Counted from the first letter of the stretch, positions 17,346 through 29,147 are shown. The stretch: DNA of 41,170 bases from a bacterium (GCA_035559435.1 DATMBC010000092.1:1-41170); one strand, 5' to 3'. Numbers and translations: made by a program. Notes: a model not told the origin generated them from the letters alone.

Positions 17346-17481
17346 GACGGTTGGGGCGGGTGCGGCGAAGAGAGCCGAATTGCGGGAGTTGGAGAAGATG
17401 CGGCGGGATGATAGATTGTGGCCGGGGGTAATACGTCGGGTGGGCCGGTTGTAAGACCATGTTCCAGCTGAACAGTGAATT

Positions 17482-17766
17482 GTCATCCCGAGTCGCCGGC
17501 GGCGGGGGTATCTGCTTCTCCTGCCGAACAGGCATAAGCAGATGCTTCGCTGCGCTCAGCATGACAAAGTCAAGGAACCAGGGCGAGTCCGAGGCCCGCC
17601 TGCGCGCATCCATGAATTCCAGCCCATCGCTCTTGTGGAGGGCGAGGCTCCTGCCGAGCCTGCTCTTTGACTTCCGCTACGTCGTCCCGATCCGCCGCCG
17701 GCGGAGAGTGATCTGCTTTTCCTTCGAACCGGGAAAAAGCAGATGCATTGCGGCGCTCCGCATGGC
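17482..17766. repeat. Left copy of a 285-bp composite repeat (inverted relative to 20789-21072)
   Basis: The block has two hairpin-forming units (17482-17565 and about 17684-17766) joined by a 118-base spacer. Each unit has arms near GTCATGCTGAGCGCAGCG and AGCATCTGCTTTT or their complements. Most of the spacer is almost identical to its partner, including CATGAATTCCAGCC and GAGGGCGAGGCTCCTGCCG. The block lies directly upstream of the FN3/dockerin gene; open frames running through it are not credible coding sequence. Nothing else is seen in the 569-base gap at 17229-17797 apart from the hairpin at 17305. Confidence 0.85.
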
Positions 17767-17797
17767 AAGCTGGGTTGAAGCGCATCTTCTGAAACGT

Positions 17798-20635
17798 ATG
17801 GCTGTGCGGCGAATCTTACTGACATTGCTGGCGCTGTTGCCGGGATGGAGCACGGCGGGATGGGGGCGTACACCGGCAACTTCCGCCTCTCCCCTGCCGT
17901 TGGCGGCGGGGGTGGCGGGATTCGACACCAACATTGTCTGGCGCATCCACGATACCGGATATTTGCGCGCGACCGCAACCAATTACGGCTACTTCGGCAC
18001 GGTGCGTGAGCGGCTGCGCGATTCCGCCGGCGCGTTGGTGCCGGTGCTCGAATCGCCGGCGCATTCGCGGATCGAGTACATGTACGAGGCGGGGCTGTGG
18101 ATCGGCGGGATTGTCGGCGGCGACACGCTGGTGTCCAGCGGATCGCTGGGCTTCGGGCAGTCGCACGAGCTGTACGCCGACAACTATGACCCGCCGGTCT
18201 ACTCCGATCGGCTCGGGGATGATGAATGGACCTTTATCTACGGCGACACGACCACCGACCCGGAGACGGTGCGCGATGATCCCTATGACGGCCCGCACCG
18301 TCCCCTGCCGGTGCGGGTGCGCCAGAAGACCTACACTTTAGGCGCGCAATTGCACGATGGCGCGCTGTTCCAGGAGCTGGTGATCACCAACATCGGCACC
18401 GTGCCCATCGAGAGTCTGTGGGTGGGCTGGATGTGCGATCCCGACATCGGACATGCCGAGACCGAAGACTATTGGATGGATGATGTGGTCGGGCACACAC
18501 GACGCAGCATCGTGCAGGGGGACCAGAGCACCGAAGTCTCGGTGGCCTGGGCGGCGGACAACGACGGCGACCCGGATTCGACCGATCATTTCGATGCCCG
18601 GTCGCCGCGGCGGATGTTCGGCTCGATGTACCTGGGCGGCTTCCCGCGTCTGACCGGGGAATCGTTCAACTGGTGGGTGCCATCGTTGCGCGACCCCTAT
18701 GACTGGGGGCCGCAACGCGCGCCGGGCGACACCAACATCTTCGGCGGGCGCGGCTACGACGTGACGGATGCCTACCGTTACCGCCGCATGGCCAACCGCG
18801 AGCTGGACTATGCGCAACCGTACGCGGCGGTGGACCGGTCAGCCGAGGGCTGGATTGCGCCGACGCATGACTCGATCGCGGTCGACTTCGCCGACGGGTT
18901 CGACATTCGGTTTCTGCATACGGTGGGGGCGACGACCCTGGCGCCGGGGGATTCGCTGGTGGTGCACTGGGTGTGGATGGTGGCTCCCTACGGTCACACG
19001 CAGCCGTTGAATTTCAAAACGCTGTTTGACCCGCGGGATCCGTCGAAATACCTGCAGGGGCTGGGCATCAGCCAATTGGAGTATTACGCGCTCGACCAGC
19101 GTCATGCCTGGGACAGCGCCTTCTCGTTTCTGCCAATCGCGCCGCCGCGCACGTTTGACGTGGCGGGATGGAATGACACTTCGGGCGTGCTGACCTGGAG
19201 CGCGCGGCACACCGATCGGTTGACGTATTACCGCGTGCAGCGCCGCGCCGGCGACGGGAGCGATCGACGAACATTCAGCGCCGGCCTTGACACATCGTTT
19301 GTCGATGTCGGGCTGGATCGTTCGAAGACGTACTACTACACCGTCGCCTGCATGGGCCGTCCGGGGATCATCGGACCGGAGTCGATTAGCGACAGTCTCC
19401 TGCCCGACCGCCCGAAAACGCCGGCGCGTCCGATTGCGCTGGCGCAGCGGCATGAAATCCATCTGCACTGGCCGCCGAACGCCGAGGATGACATCAGCGG
19501 GTACCGTGTCTACCGACGCGCGCCGGGTGGCGACTGGGAGCTGATCGCGACGACCGACACGGCCACACGCGTCACCGATCAGGATGTCGCCGGGGCGACG
19601 CTATACGAGTACCGGGTGACGGCGCTCTCGTCGCTGGCCAACGAGAGTTATCCCTCGCCGGCAACGGTGGGTGTGGCGTTTGACTTCGATGGGCCGCCGC
19701 AGATTTTCGACTATACGCTGGCCAACGCATTCTCGCTGACCGACCGTGATTCGACCCGCGCGGTGTGGGAGCGTCTGCTTTCGGGAAGTCTATATCGCGA
19801 CTTCGCGACCGGCGACCCTCCATTGACGCTGGTGGATTTTGATCCGCATCCGCTGACGGTGGTGACCGCCGACGGACGCGGGGCGATGGGCCGCGGCGAG
19901 GAGGAATTGCTGGCGGTGTATTCGAACGCGCGGGGTGTGACGGTTCTGTCGGGACGCGACTTGTTCAACTTTGAGGGCGTTCAGGCGGAGACGGTGGCGG
20001 TGCCGGCGGGATCGCTGGGGGCACTGGCCGGGATACGGCGGGTGTATTATCCGGCATCGCTTTTGGCCGGGCCCACACGGATGAACGCCGAGTTTGTCGC
20101 GGCGGCGCCGGCCGACCCGCGTCTGCCGCGCCTCGCCGTCGATGCCTCCCGCACCGGCTGGGGGCTCAACCCGGCGCTGCCGCATCCAGGCAACGCGGTG
20201 CCGTTTGTGGGCTTCTTCGAAATCGACACCGCCCAGGGAGAAGTACTCTACACGTTTGTATCCAGGGACAGCGCGCATTCGCCGCTGCAGGGCCAGGCGG
20301 TGGCAGTGCGGGCACGCGATCCCCAACGGACGCTGGTGGTCTTCGCTTTTCCCCTGTCGTACATGGATGAACAGGATGCGCGGGCGGCGTTGACGGCCAT
20401 TCTCGGGCGGATGGGATACGGGGTGCCATCGGCGCGGGGCGATGCCGACAACGACGGGGCGGTGACGCCCGCCGATGTGGTCTTCCTCATCGATTACCTG
20501 TACCGGGATGGGTATCTGCTCTATGAATCGGCGGCGGATGTGAATGGGGATTGTGTGGTGGACATCCGGGATCTGGTTTACCTGATCGATCATGTGACCG
20601 GGGATGTGCCCCTGCCGGATGGGGTCTGTCCGTGA
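17798..20635 (+). CDS. Large secreted protein with fibronectin type III domains and C-terminal dockerin
   Basis: The protein has 945 residues. Residues 1-23 are a signal peptide (AVRRILLTLLALLPG). Residues about 40-440 form a beta-rich domain I do not recognise, with calcium-type acidic patches. Two FN3-like domains follow at about 445-625 (TYYRVQRRAGD..., KTYYYTVACMG; GYRVYRRAPGGDWEL, YEYRVTAL). A further alpha/beta region at about 630-870 contains GVTVLSGRDLFNF and RTLVVFAFPLSYM. A dockerin-like pair ends the protein (GDADNDGAVTPADVVFLID and ADVNGDCVVDIRDLVYLID), with terminal VCP. It is likely secreted or surface-exposed. ATG 17798 starts the signal peptide; the frame is open far upstream but that part is repeat DNA. 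The gene is enclosed by inverted composite repeats. Confidence 0.82.
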   Translation: MAVRRILLTLLALLPGWSTAGWGRTPATSASPLPLAAGVAGFDTNIVWRIHDTGYLRATATNYGYFGTVRERLRDSAGALVPVLESPAHSRIEYMYEAGLWIGGIVGGDTLVSSGSLGFGQSHELYADNYDPPVYSDRLGDDEWTFIYGDTTTDPETVRDDPYDGPHRPLPVRVRQKTYTLGAQLHDGALFQELVITNIGTVPIESLWVGWMCDPDIGHAETEDYWMDDVVGHTRRSIVQGDQSTEVSVAWAADNDGDPDSTDHFDARSPRRMFGSMYLGGFPRLTGESFNWWVPSLRDPYDWGPQRAPGDTNIFGGRGYDVTDAYRYRRMANRELDYAQPYAAVDRSAEGWIAPTHDSIAVDFADGFDIRFLHTVGATTLAPGDSLVVHWVWMVAPYGHTQPLNFKTLFDPRDPSKYLQGLGISQLEYYALDQRHAWDSAFSFLPIAPPRTFDVAGWNDTSGVLTWSARHTDRLTYYRVQRRAGDGSDRRTFSAGLDTSFVDVGLDRSKTYYYTVACMGRPGIIGPESISDSLLPDRPKTPARPIALAQRHEIHLHWPPNAEDDISGYRVYRRAPGGDWELIATTDTATRVTDQDVAGATLYEYRVTALSSLANESYPSPATVGVAFDFDGPPQIFDYTLANAFSLTDRDSTRAVWERLLSGSLYRDFATGDPPLTLVDFDPHPLTVVTADGRGAMGRGEEELLAVYSNARGVTVLSGRDLFNFEGVQAETVAVPAGSLGALAGIRRVYYPASLLAGPTRMNAEFVAAAPADPRLPRLAVDASRTGWGLNPALPHPGNAVPFVGFFEIDTAQGEVLYTFVSRDSAHSPLQGQAVAVRARDPQRTLVVFAFPLSYMDEQDARAALTAILGRMGYGVPSARGDADNDGAVTPADVVFLIDYLYRDGYLLYESAADVNGDCVVDIRDLVYLIDHVTGDVPLPDGVCP

Positions 20636-20695
20636 GCGCGGCAGAGGTGGGCTCGGATCAGGTTGAGAGCCTGTTCCTCTGCACGAACAACAAAG

Positions 20696-20732
20696 ATCCC
20701 AAGACCCGGCAAAGAGCGCCGGGTCTTGGGAT
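20696..20732. repeat. Perfect 15-bp hairpin, AAAGAG-loop REP family
   Basis: ATCCCAAGACCCGGC and its exact complement enclose AAAGAGC, preceded by AACAAAG and followed by GACGG, just like the hairpin at 17305-17345 in opposite loop orientation. Located 60 bases after the FN3/dockerin stop codon; it may also act as a terminator. Confidence 0.75.
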
Positions 20733-20788
20733 GACGGGATTTGGTATGGCGAAGGCGGGCCTCAGACCCGCGCTGGTTCCTTGACTTT

Positions 20789-21072
20789 GTCATGCTGAGC
20801 GCAGCGAAGCATCTGCTTTTTGACCGACGGCAGAAAAAGCAGATCCCTCTCTGCCTGCGGCGGATTGGGATGACATTGCGGGAGCCAAAGAGCAGGCTCG
20901 GCAGGAGCCTCGCCCTCCACAAGAGCGATTGGCTGGAATTCATGGATGAGCGCAGGCGGGCCTCAGACTCGCATAGGTTCATTGACTTTGTCATGCTGAG
21001 CGCAGCGAAGCATCTGCTTTTGACCGACGGCAGAAAAAGCAGATCCCTTGCCGCCGGCGGCGGATCGGGATG
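20789..21072. repeat. Right copy of the composite repeat (inverted relative to 17482-17766)
   Basis: Its reverse complement aligns end to end with 17482-17766. The two hairpin units are 20789-20874 and 20990-21072, with the spacer 20875-20989. Within the spacer the stretch from GCGAGTC to CTGCTCTTT (about 90 bases) differs at only about three positions from the left copy. Similarity stops sharply at both ends. The 605-base gap 20636-21240 holds only this block, the hairpin at 20696 and two more hairpins. Confidence 0.85.
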
Positions 21073-21111
21073 GTATAGCGGGAATTTGGATTGCGATTCA
21101 GAGTGGTGGGA

Positions 21112-21128
21112 GCAGGTCTGAGACCTGC
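21112..21128. repeat. Short REP-like hairpin GCAGGTCT/AGACCTGC
   Basis: An 8-bp perfect stem with one intervening base, followed by CCCC. A similar sequence with a longer stem is at 26309-26331, suggesting a second REP-like family. Confidence 0.5.
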
Positions 21129-21165
21129 CCCTTGTGGCCAGGTTTAGGCAGAGCCCTCAACGGCG

Positions 21166-21200
21166 AAGGCCGGGGTCTTATCCAAGACCCCGGCCTTTTG
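21166..21200. terminator. Bidirectional terminator between convergent genes
   Basis: AAGGCCGGGGTCTT (21166-21179) and AAGACCCCGGCCTT (21184-21197) form a perfect 14-bp stem with an ATCC loop; TTTT closes the plus-strand side. It lies between the plus-strand FN3/dockerin gene and the minus-strand Ig-like lipoprotein gene. Confidence 0.8.
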
Positions 21201-21240
21201 CCGTTCTGGAGCGTCCCTGCCCCCCCACCATGAACACTGG

Positions 21241-23355
21241 CTATTCTTCGAGCGTGACCTTCTTGGTGATGGTGATGCCGCCGAAGTTGGGATCGAGGTC
21301 GCGGACCACGATCAGCGCTTCGGAGAAACTCTGGTTGCTGCTGGCGAAGAACTCATATCCGCCGGCGATGCCATACTCGTTGGTGTACTGCGGCGATCCG
21401 GTGATGGTGCCGCCGGAATTGCAGCTCACCTCAACCAAATGGCCGCCCAGCGGGTTGCCCCAGCGGTCCTTGATCTGGATTTCGATCGGGGCGCTGGTGC
21501 CATAGACCATGCTCGACGGGACATCGACGATCGAGGTCTTGGAGTAGGCGGTGCCGGTCAGCAGGACCACCTGCACCTGATCGTTGTAGCCGAACACGCC
21601 ACCCGAGCGCACACGGATGGTGGCGATGGCGCCGACACCCGAGTCGGGGACGGTGACGACATAATCGCGATCGAGCACGCCGGCGACGTAGTCGCCGACA
21701 TAGACGGACGAATGGCAGCCGTCGCGGGCGACGCCATCGGCGATGGTGCCGATGTCGGCTTCGACTTCGACGGTGGTGTTGTCATCGACGAAGACGCCGT
21801 TGCCATCGCGGACATCGATGACCACTTCGCCCTTGTCGCGGTTGTCGGCCAACAGCGTGTCGGGATAGGCGAGGAACTGGCCGAAGGCGGCCGGGCCGGA
21901 CTCGATGAAGACGCTGGTGTCGGCCACTTGGCCGCCGGCGGTCTGCGCCCAGTACCAGACATAGCCGTCGTTTTTCGGCGCGCCGGAATGCCAGGTCGAT
22001 CCGGCGGTGCCGCGCTGGGTGAGCGTCGGATTGGTGACGTCGGCACCCTCAATCAGGCCCTGCTCGCAGCCAAACCAGACGGCGGTCGAGTCGGGGACTT
22101 CGTTGCCCCACTGGTCGACGACCAGGGCGACGATGTCGTTGGTGGCGTTGACGACTTCCCACGAGGGGACGTTGCAATCGGCGGCGCCGAGCGACAGGTA
22201 GGCCGGCGGGCCGGAACGAATGACCAGATGGCTGGCCGCGGAGACCACCGCGCCCGAGCGGGCCAACACGCGCACGGTACCCGAGGCGCTGCCGGCATTG
22301 AGCGTGACGGTCGCCACGCCGTTGGCGTCGGTGATCGCCTTGACCGGACCGACCGGGTCGCCGTTGATCGCCTCACCGCCGCCGGGACCGGCGGTGATGA
22401 GGAACTCGACCTCACGGCCCTGCGGCGCCGGATTGCCCTTGGCGTCGAAGGTGGCCGCGGTCAGCGGGGCAAACTCGATGCCGCCGGTGCCGCGCACCTG
22501 GACAGTCTGCCAGCCGGGGGTGAGCACGATCGAGTGCACCGAATCATTGGAGGTCAGCGAGAGCGAGACTTCCGCCGAGAAGTGAGCGCCGGGCTGGCCG
22601 CCGGTGGCCTTGATGTAAACCACGCCCGCGGTCGAGCCGGCGGTGTAGGTCGTCACGGCCTGGCCGCCGGTGGTGGTCACGGTCGGCTCGATGGCGCCGA
22701 TCGGATCCCAGAGACCATCGGAATCCAGATCGTAGATCAGCGTGTCGACGCTGTTGGTCCAGATGCCGTCGCCGTTGACATCCATGAATTTTTCACCGGC
22801 GACAAACTTGATGACGGTGCCGTCGCCGACAGGATTGCCACTGCCATCGGAAACCAGCGCGTTGATGGTCGCGGTGGAGAGGCCATCGGCCTGCACCAGC
22901 GCCGGAGTGACGGTCAGCACGATGTGGCCGTCGGTGTTGCCGCCGCCGCCGATGTCTTCTTCGACGATGATGTCCTTATAGAGCGTGGTCTGGTCGCCTT
23001 CGACCCGGGCGCTGATGCGAACGCTGCCCGCGGTGGTGGCGGTAAAGATGGTCGACGCCAACCCCTCGTCGTTGGTGACCACGACGCTGGAGTTGAACAC
23101 GCCGCCGGTGTTCGGATTGGCGAACAGGTAGACGGTCGCGTCGGCGAGCGGTTCGCTGTTGGCGTTGGTGACCAGCACCTCAACGACGGCGGTTTCCCCC
23201 TCGGCCAGGATGGCGGGGGTGACATCGACACCTTGCAGTGTCGCGGTGGTGTCGGTCTTGTTGACGCCCGAACAGGCGCCCAACCCGAAGGCAAGCACTC
23301 CGATCCATAGCGCGCGTCCGATCCGTCCCGCGCACGCCCAGTCGCTCCGTGGCAT
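21241..23355 (-). CDS. Lipoprotein made of tandem bacterial Ig-like (Big_1/invasin-type) domains
   Basis: The protein has 704 residues. A lipoprotein signal ends in the lipobox LGAC with C28. About six Ig-like repeats follow, with recurring Big_1 features: 'DGxSTATINALVSDGSGNPV', 'ANGVATVTLNAGSASGTVRV', 'DRWGNPLGGHLVEVSC'. The second repeat has an insert with two EF-hand-like loops (DVNGDGIWT and DLDSDGLWD), about residues 185-215. Such proteins are usually surface stalks or adhesins. ATG 23355 is preferred because AAGGAG lies seven bases upstream; an ATG at 23376 with GAGGGG is possible. The gene is divergent from the FG-GAP protein gene. Confidence 0.85.
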   Translation of the reverse strand: MPRSDWACAGRIGRALWIGVLAFGLGACSGVNKTDTTATLQGVDVTPAILAEGETAVVEVLVTNANSEPLADATVYLFANPNTGGVFNSSVVVTNDEGLASTIFTATTAGSVRISARVEGDQTTLYKDIIVEEDIGGGGNTDGHIVLTVTPALVQADGLSTATINALVSDGSGNPVGDGTVIKFVAGEKFMDVNGDGIWTNSVDTLIYDLDSDGLWDPIGAIEPTVTTTGGQAVTTYTAGSTAGVVYIKATGGQPGAHFSAEVSLSLTSNDSVHSIVLTPGWQTVQVRGTGGIEFAPLTAATFDAKGNPAPQGREVEFLITAGPGGGEAINGDPVGPVKAITDANGVATVTLNAGSASGTVRVLARSGAVVSAASHLVIRSGPPAYLSLGAADCNVPSWEVVNATNDIVALVVDQWGNEVPDSTAVWFGCEQGLIEGADVTNPTLTQRGTAGSTWHSGAPKNDGYVWYWAQTAGGQVADTSVFIESGPAAFGQFLAYPDTLLADNRDKGEVVIDVRDGNGVFVDDNTTVEVEADIGTIADGVARDGCHSSVYVGDYVAGVLDRDYVVTVPDSGVGAIATIRVRSGGVFGYNDQVQVVLLTGTAYSKTSIVDVPSSMVYGTSAPIEIQIKDRWGNPLGGHLVEVSCNSGGTITGSPQYTNEYGIAGGYEFFASSNQSFSEALIVVRDLDPNFGGITITKKVTLEE

Positions 23356-23785
23356 CTCGCCGCTCCTTGTTTGCATCAAGTCCCCTCAAGTCCCCATGAA
23401 TTCGTGGTCACGGCCCGCCCTTGGGCCGCATGGAACAGGACTCCCGCGAGTGGCGGGGGTTCTTAGACTGGTATCGGAGGATTGGTGGGGGAATTTAGCG
23501 CGTAATGCGGTCAAGTTGCGGGGGGCGAGCGCGGGCCGGACTATGGGAATACCCCCACACTCGCCGGTTTCCGCGCCGTGAAAGCCGGCATCCGGGGCCG
23601 GAGGATGGCCAGAATTGTCCTTGCCCGGCCCTGTGGCGGGGTTTTACCATTAAAGTATGACGAATTTCGTCCGCTTTCCGGTCGAACAGTCATCCCGGTA
23701 ATCGCGCTTCACCCGTGCTGTGACAACAAAGCAGGTCAACAGGTCCAGGTACCCTCACCATTACACGCCTGGAAAGGAGTGCATC
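23356..23785. other. Divergent intergenic region between Ig-like lipoprotein and FG-GAP protein genes
   Basis: No gene is seen in these 430 bases. There is a small direct repeat TCAAGTCCCC twice at about 23386-23397. An AT-richer stretch near 23640-23670 (TTTTACCATTAAAGT) may be the core of the plus-strand promoter, but no consensus pair is convincing. Confidence 0.35.
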
Positions 23786-26083
23786 ATGAACAGGCGAAGT
23801 GTTCGGAGGGCAGTGAAGACGCTGACCCTGATTGGAATGCTCATTTCGATCATTGCTTCGGAAGCGTATGCGGGCTCCGGACCGCTGTTGCCACTTCTGC
23901 CGGGCATGAAGCCGGTGGCGGCCGACGCGACGCCCAAGGGCGCGGCGGAGACGGAGGGAATGGGCGTTCCGTACCCTTCCCCGCTGCTCTACCGGAAGAA
24001 CGGCGACGCGGATACCGTCTTAATGGGATACTCCGTGGACGGGGGCGCGGATGTCAACGGCGACGGCGTGCCGGACTTCATCGTGGGCGCGCCACTGGCC
24101 TCGCCCAACGGCGTCATCAATGCCGGCTCGGCGCATGTGTACTCGGGCCTGGACGGCAGCCTGCTCTACCAGATCAACGGCACGGATTCCGCCGAGGTTG
24201 TCGGGGTGTCGGTGGCGATGCTGGGGGATGTCAACGGTGATGCCCGTGCCGACTTCCTGGTGGGGGCGCCGTACGCCGATCCGGGCGGCTTGACCGACGC
24301 GGGTTCGGTGTACCTCTACTCCGGCATGAACGGCATCCTGCTGCAGCAAAAGGACGGCGGCGCGGCCGATGACAATTTCGGGTGGTCGGTGGCGCGCGCC
24401 GGGAACGTCAACGCCGACGCCATTCCCGATTATGTGGTGGGCGCGCCCTATGCGGATTCCGGCGCGGCGCAGAGCGCGGGCAATGTCTACGTGTACTCGG
24501 GGGCCGGGGGCGGGCTGCTCCATCGAAAGTATGGTGACTCGATGTATGTGAATCTCGGGTTGTCGGTCGCCGGAGCCGGAGATGTCAATGCCGATGGGAG
24601 GGCGGATTTCATGGCGGGAGCGCCATACGGCGGCTCCGGCCGCGGCGCGGCTTACGTGTATTCCGGGCTGACCGGAGCGATTCTGCACTACGTCACCGGC
24701 GATTCAATCGGCGCGAACCTGGGGCAGTCCATCGCCGGCATGGGCGATGTCAACGGCGACGGGTACCGTGACTTCATCGTCGGGGCGCCTTACTACCGCA
24801 ATTACACAGGCGCTGCGTACGTCTTCTCAGGGTTCGACGGGGCGCTGCTCCGTCGATTTGACGGCATGCCGGGAAGTTCCTTCGGCTACGCCGTCGCGCC
24901 GGCGGATGTCAACGGCGACGGTCTCAATGACGCCATGATCACGGCGCCCGGAACCGAAGTCGGGGGCTTGATGCAGGCGGGCGCGACGATGATCTACTCG
25001 CTGAAGGATGGGGCGATTCTCCATCACAGTCTGGGATCGCAACAGTTGGGGCTCTACGGGTTCCATGTCGCGAGGATGGGGGACGTTAACGGAGACGGGC
25101 GCGACGAGTTTCTCATCGGCGAGCCGCGGGCCACGGTCAATACGGACCTGCTTGCCGGATCGGCCTATGCCCTGATGTGGGGCGCGTCCGAGGAGATCAC
25201 CATGCTGGCCGACATTCCCAACGATCAGGGAAAGCAGATGCGGATTCAGTGGTCGGACATTCCGGCCAACGACGGGTTCATTCAGGAGTTCGCCATCTAT
25301 CGCCGTGTGGACGGCAATCTGTCGTCGAAGTCCGTTGATCCTTATGCGCGCAAGTCGACGCCGCCCGGAGTGTGGGACTTTGTGATGTCGGTGCCGGCGC
25401 GCGGAGACAGTCTGTACAGCACGGTTGTGCCGACGTTGCGCGATTCGACAATCGCCGACGGAATGTGGTGGACGGTCTTTTTTGTCAGCGGCATCGGGGA
25501 AAACCCGGTTGACCACTTCGATTCGCCGGTGGATTCGGGGTACTCGCTGGACAACCTCGCGCCGGCGCCGCCGACCAACCTGATCGCCGCCTTCAGCGGG
25601 TCCGATGTTGATCTGGACTGGAAGTCGTCCGCGACCGCCGACTTTGATTACTATCGCGTCTATCGTGACACCGTGCCCGGATTCGCCCTGGATCCGAACA
25701 AGGTCATCGGGGAGACCTCGGACACCAGCTTTGTGGACAGCAACGCGCCTTCGGCGGCCGCGGTCTACTACCGGGTGAGCGCGGTCGATTTCTCCGGCAA
25801 CGAGGGGTCGCCTTCCAACGAGGCGTCGCCTTCGTCGTGCCCGTGCAATTGCGCCGCCGATCCGGCCTGCGACGGGGTGACCGATGTGTTTGACGTAACG
25901 CATGCGGTCAATGTGGCGTTTCGCAACGCGGCGCCGATCGGCGATTCAAATCCGCTGTGTCCGTACACCACCACCGATGTCGATTGCAACGGGGTGACCA
26001 ACATCTTCGATGTCACGCATCTGGTCAATGTGGCGTTCCGGAACGCGAATGCGGCGGTGGAATTCTGCAATCCGTGTCCGTGA
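23786..26083 (+). CDS. Secreted FG-GAP beta-propeller protein with FN3 and dockerin-like C-terminus
   Basis: The protein has 765 residues. Residues 1-29 are a signal peptide (LTLIGMLISIIASEAYA). Seven FG-GAP/integrin-alpha-like repeats fill about residues 70-470, each of the form GDVNGDGRADFLVGAP, which is the number needed to close one propeller; the DxNxDG loops probably bind calcium. A region of unclear fold follows, then an FN3-like domain at about 590-685 (DYYRVYRDT, YYRVSAVDFSGNEG), and a Cys-rich dockerin-like pair (ACDGVTDVFDVTHAV and DVDCNGVTNIFDVTHLV) ending in FCNPCP. Likely a secreted or surface-docked protein. ATG 23786 has AAAGGAG eight bases upstream. Confidence 0.88.
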   Translation: MNRRSVRRAVKTLTLIGMLISIIASEAYAGSGPLLPLLPGMKPVAADATPKGAAETEGMGVPYPSPLLYRKNGDADTVLMGYSVDGGADVNGDGVPDFIVGAPLASPNGVINAGSAHVYSGLDGSLLYQINGTDSAEVVGVSVAMLGDVNGDARADFLVGAPYADPGGLTDAGSVYLYSGMNGILLQQKDGGAADDNFGWSVARAGNVNADAIPDYVVGAPYADSGAAQSAGNVYVYSGAGGGLLHRKYGDSMYVNLGLSVAGAGDVNADGRADFMAGAPYGGSGRGAAYVYSGLTGAILHYVTGDSIGANLGQSIAGMGDVNGDGYRDFIVGAPYYRNYTGAAYVFSGFDGALLRRFDGMPGSSFGYAVAPADVNGDGLNDAMITAPGTEVGGLMQAGATMIYSLKDGAILHHSLGSQQLGLYGFHVARMGDVNGDGRDEFLIGEPRATVNTDLLAGSAYALMWGASEEITMLADIPNDQGKQMRIQWSDIPANDGFIQEFAIYRRVDGNLSSKSVDPYARKSTPPGVWDFVMSVPARGDSLYSTVVPTLRDSTIADGMWWTVFFVSGIGENPVDHFDSPVDSGYSLDNLAPAPPTNLIAAFSGSDVDLDWKSSATADFDYYRVYRDTVPGFALDPNKVIGETSDTSFVDSNAPSAAAVYYRVSAVDFSGNEGSPSNEASPSSCPCNCAADPACDGVTDVFDVTHAVNVAFRNAAPIGDSNPLCPYTTTDVDCNGVTNIFDVTHLVNVAFRNANAAVEFCNPCP

Positions 26084-26129
26084 TGGGAGGAGCCGGCGAG
26101 ACTCAGTCGTCACCACCCGACGAGGCAAC

Positions 26130-26230
26130 GTCATTCCGATCCGCCGCCGGCGGAGAGGAATCTGTTCTCTTTCGCGCTGCGGAACAGCAGATTCCTCCCC
26201 CCGCCAGAGAGCGGCGGGGTTCGGAATGAC
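26130..26230. repeat. Fifth copy of the GTCAT...ATGAC hairpin unit
   Basis: Imperfect inverted arms starting GTCATTCCGA and ending TCGGAATGAC, with GAGGAATCTG and CAGATTCCTC inside. It is a diverged member of the units in the 285-bp blocks. Its right half contains a nested hairpin (26191-26227) with loop AGAGAGC, close to the AAAGAGC-loop family. Confidence 0.7.
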
Positions 26231-26260
26231 AAAGCGGGACGTGTCGGGTCGGTGGAGGCA

Positions 26261-26279
26261 AGGGGCCAAAAGCCCCTTG
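26261..26279. terminator. Hairpin AAGGGGC/GCCCCTT
   Basis: A 7-bp stem with a CAAAA loop between the convergent FG-GAP and clpB genes. It may help terminate transcription; no T-run on the plus strand. Confidence 0.4.
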
Positions 26280-26308
26280 TCCGGAATGGGGATATTCGCG
26301 TGGTGAAT

Positions 26309-26335
26309 GGGGCAGGTCGGCGACCTGCCCCTGTT
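26309..26335. terminator. Terminator-like hairpin between convergent FG-GAP and clpB genes
   Basis: GGGGCAGGTCG (26309-26319) and CGACCTGCCCC (26321-26331) form an 11-bp stem, followed by TGTTTGT on the plus strand. It resembles 21112-21128. Confidence 0.5.
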
Positions 26336-26352
26336 TGTGTGCGGTATTTCGG

Positions 26353-29043
<2,691 letters not shown>

Positions 29044-29147
29044 GGTCGACTCCTCTCGTATCCTTTACGCCATTGACAGCGCGTCGTGCCGCACGCCCCG
29101 GGAGGACCGTGCCAGCGCGAGCAATACTTGTGGTTTTACAATGCTGA

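Noticed and set aside
17459-17797. N-terminal extension of the FN3/dockerin protein
   Set aside because: The frame is open, but it runs through the composite repeat and has no relation to a secreted protein; the signal peptide starts at 17798.
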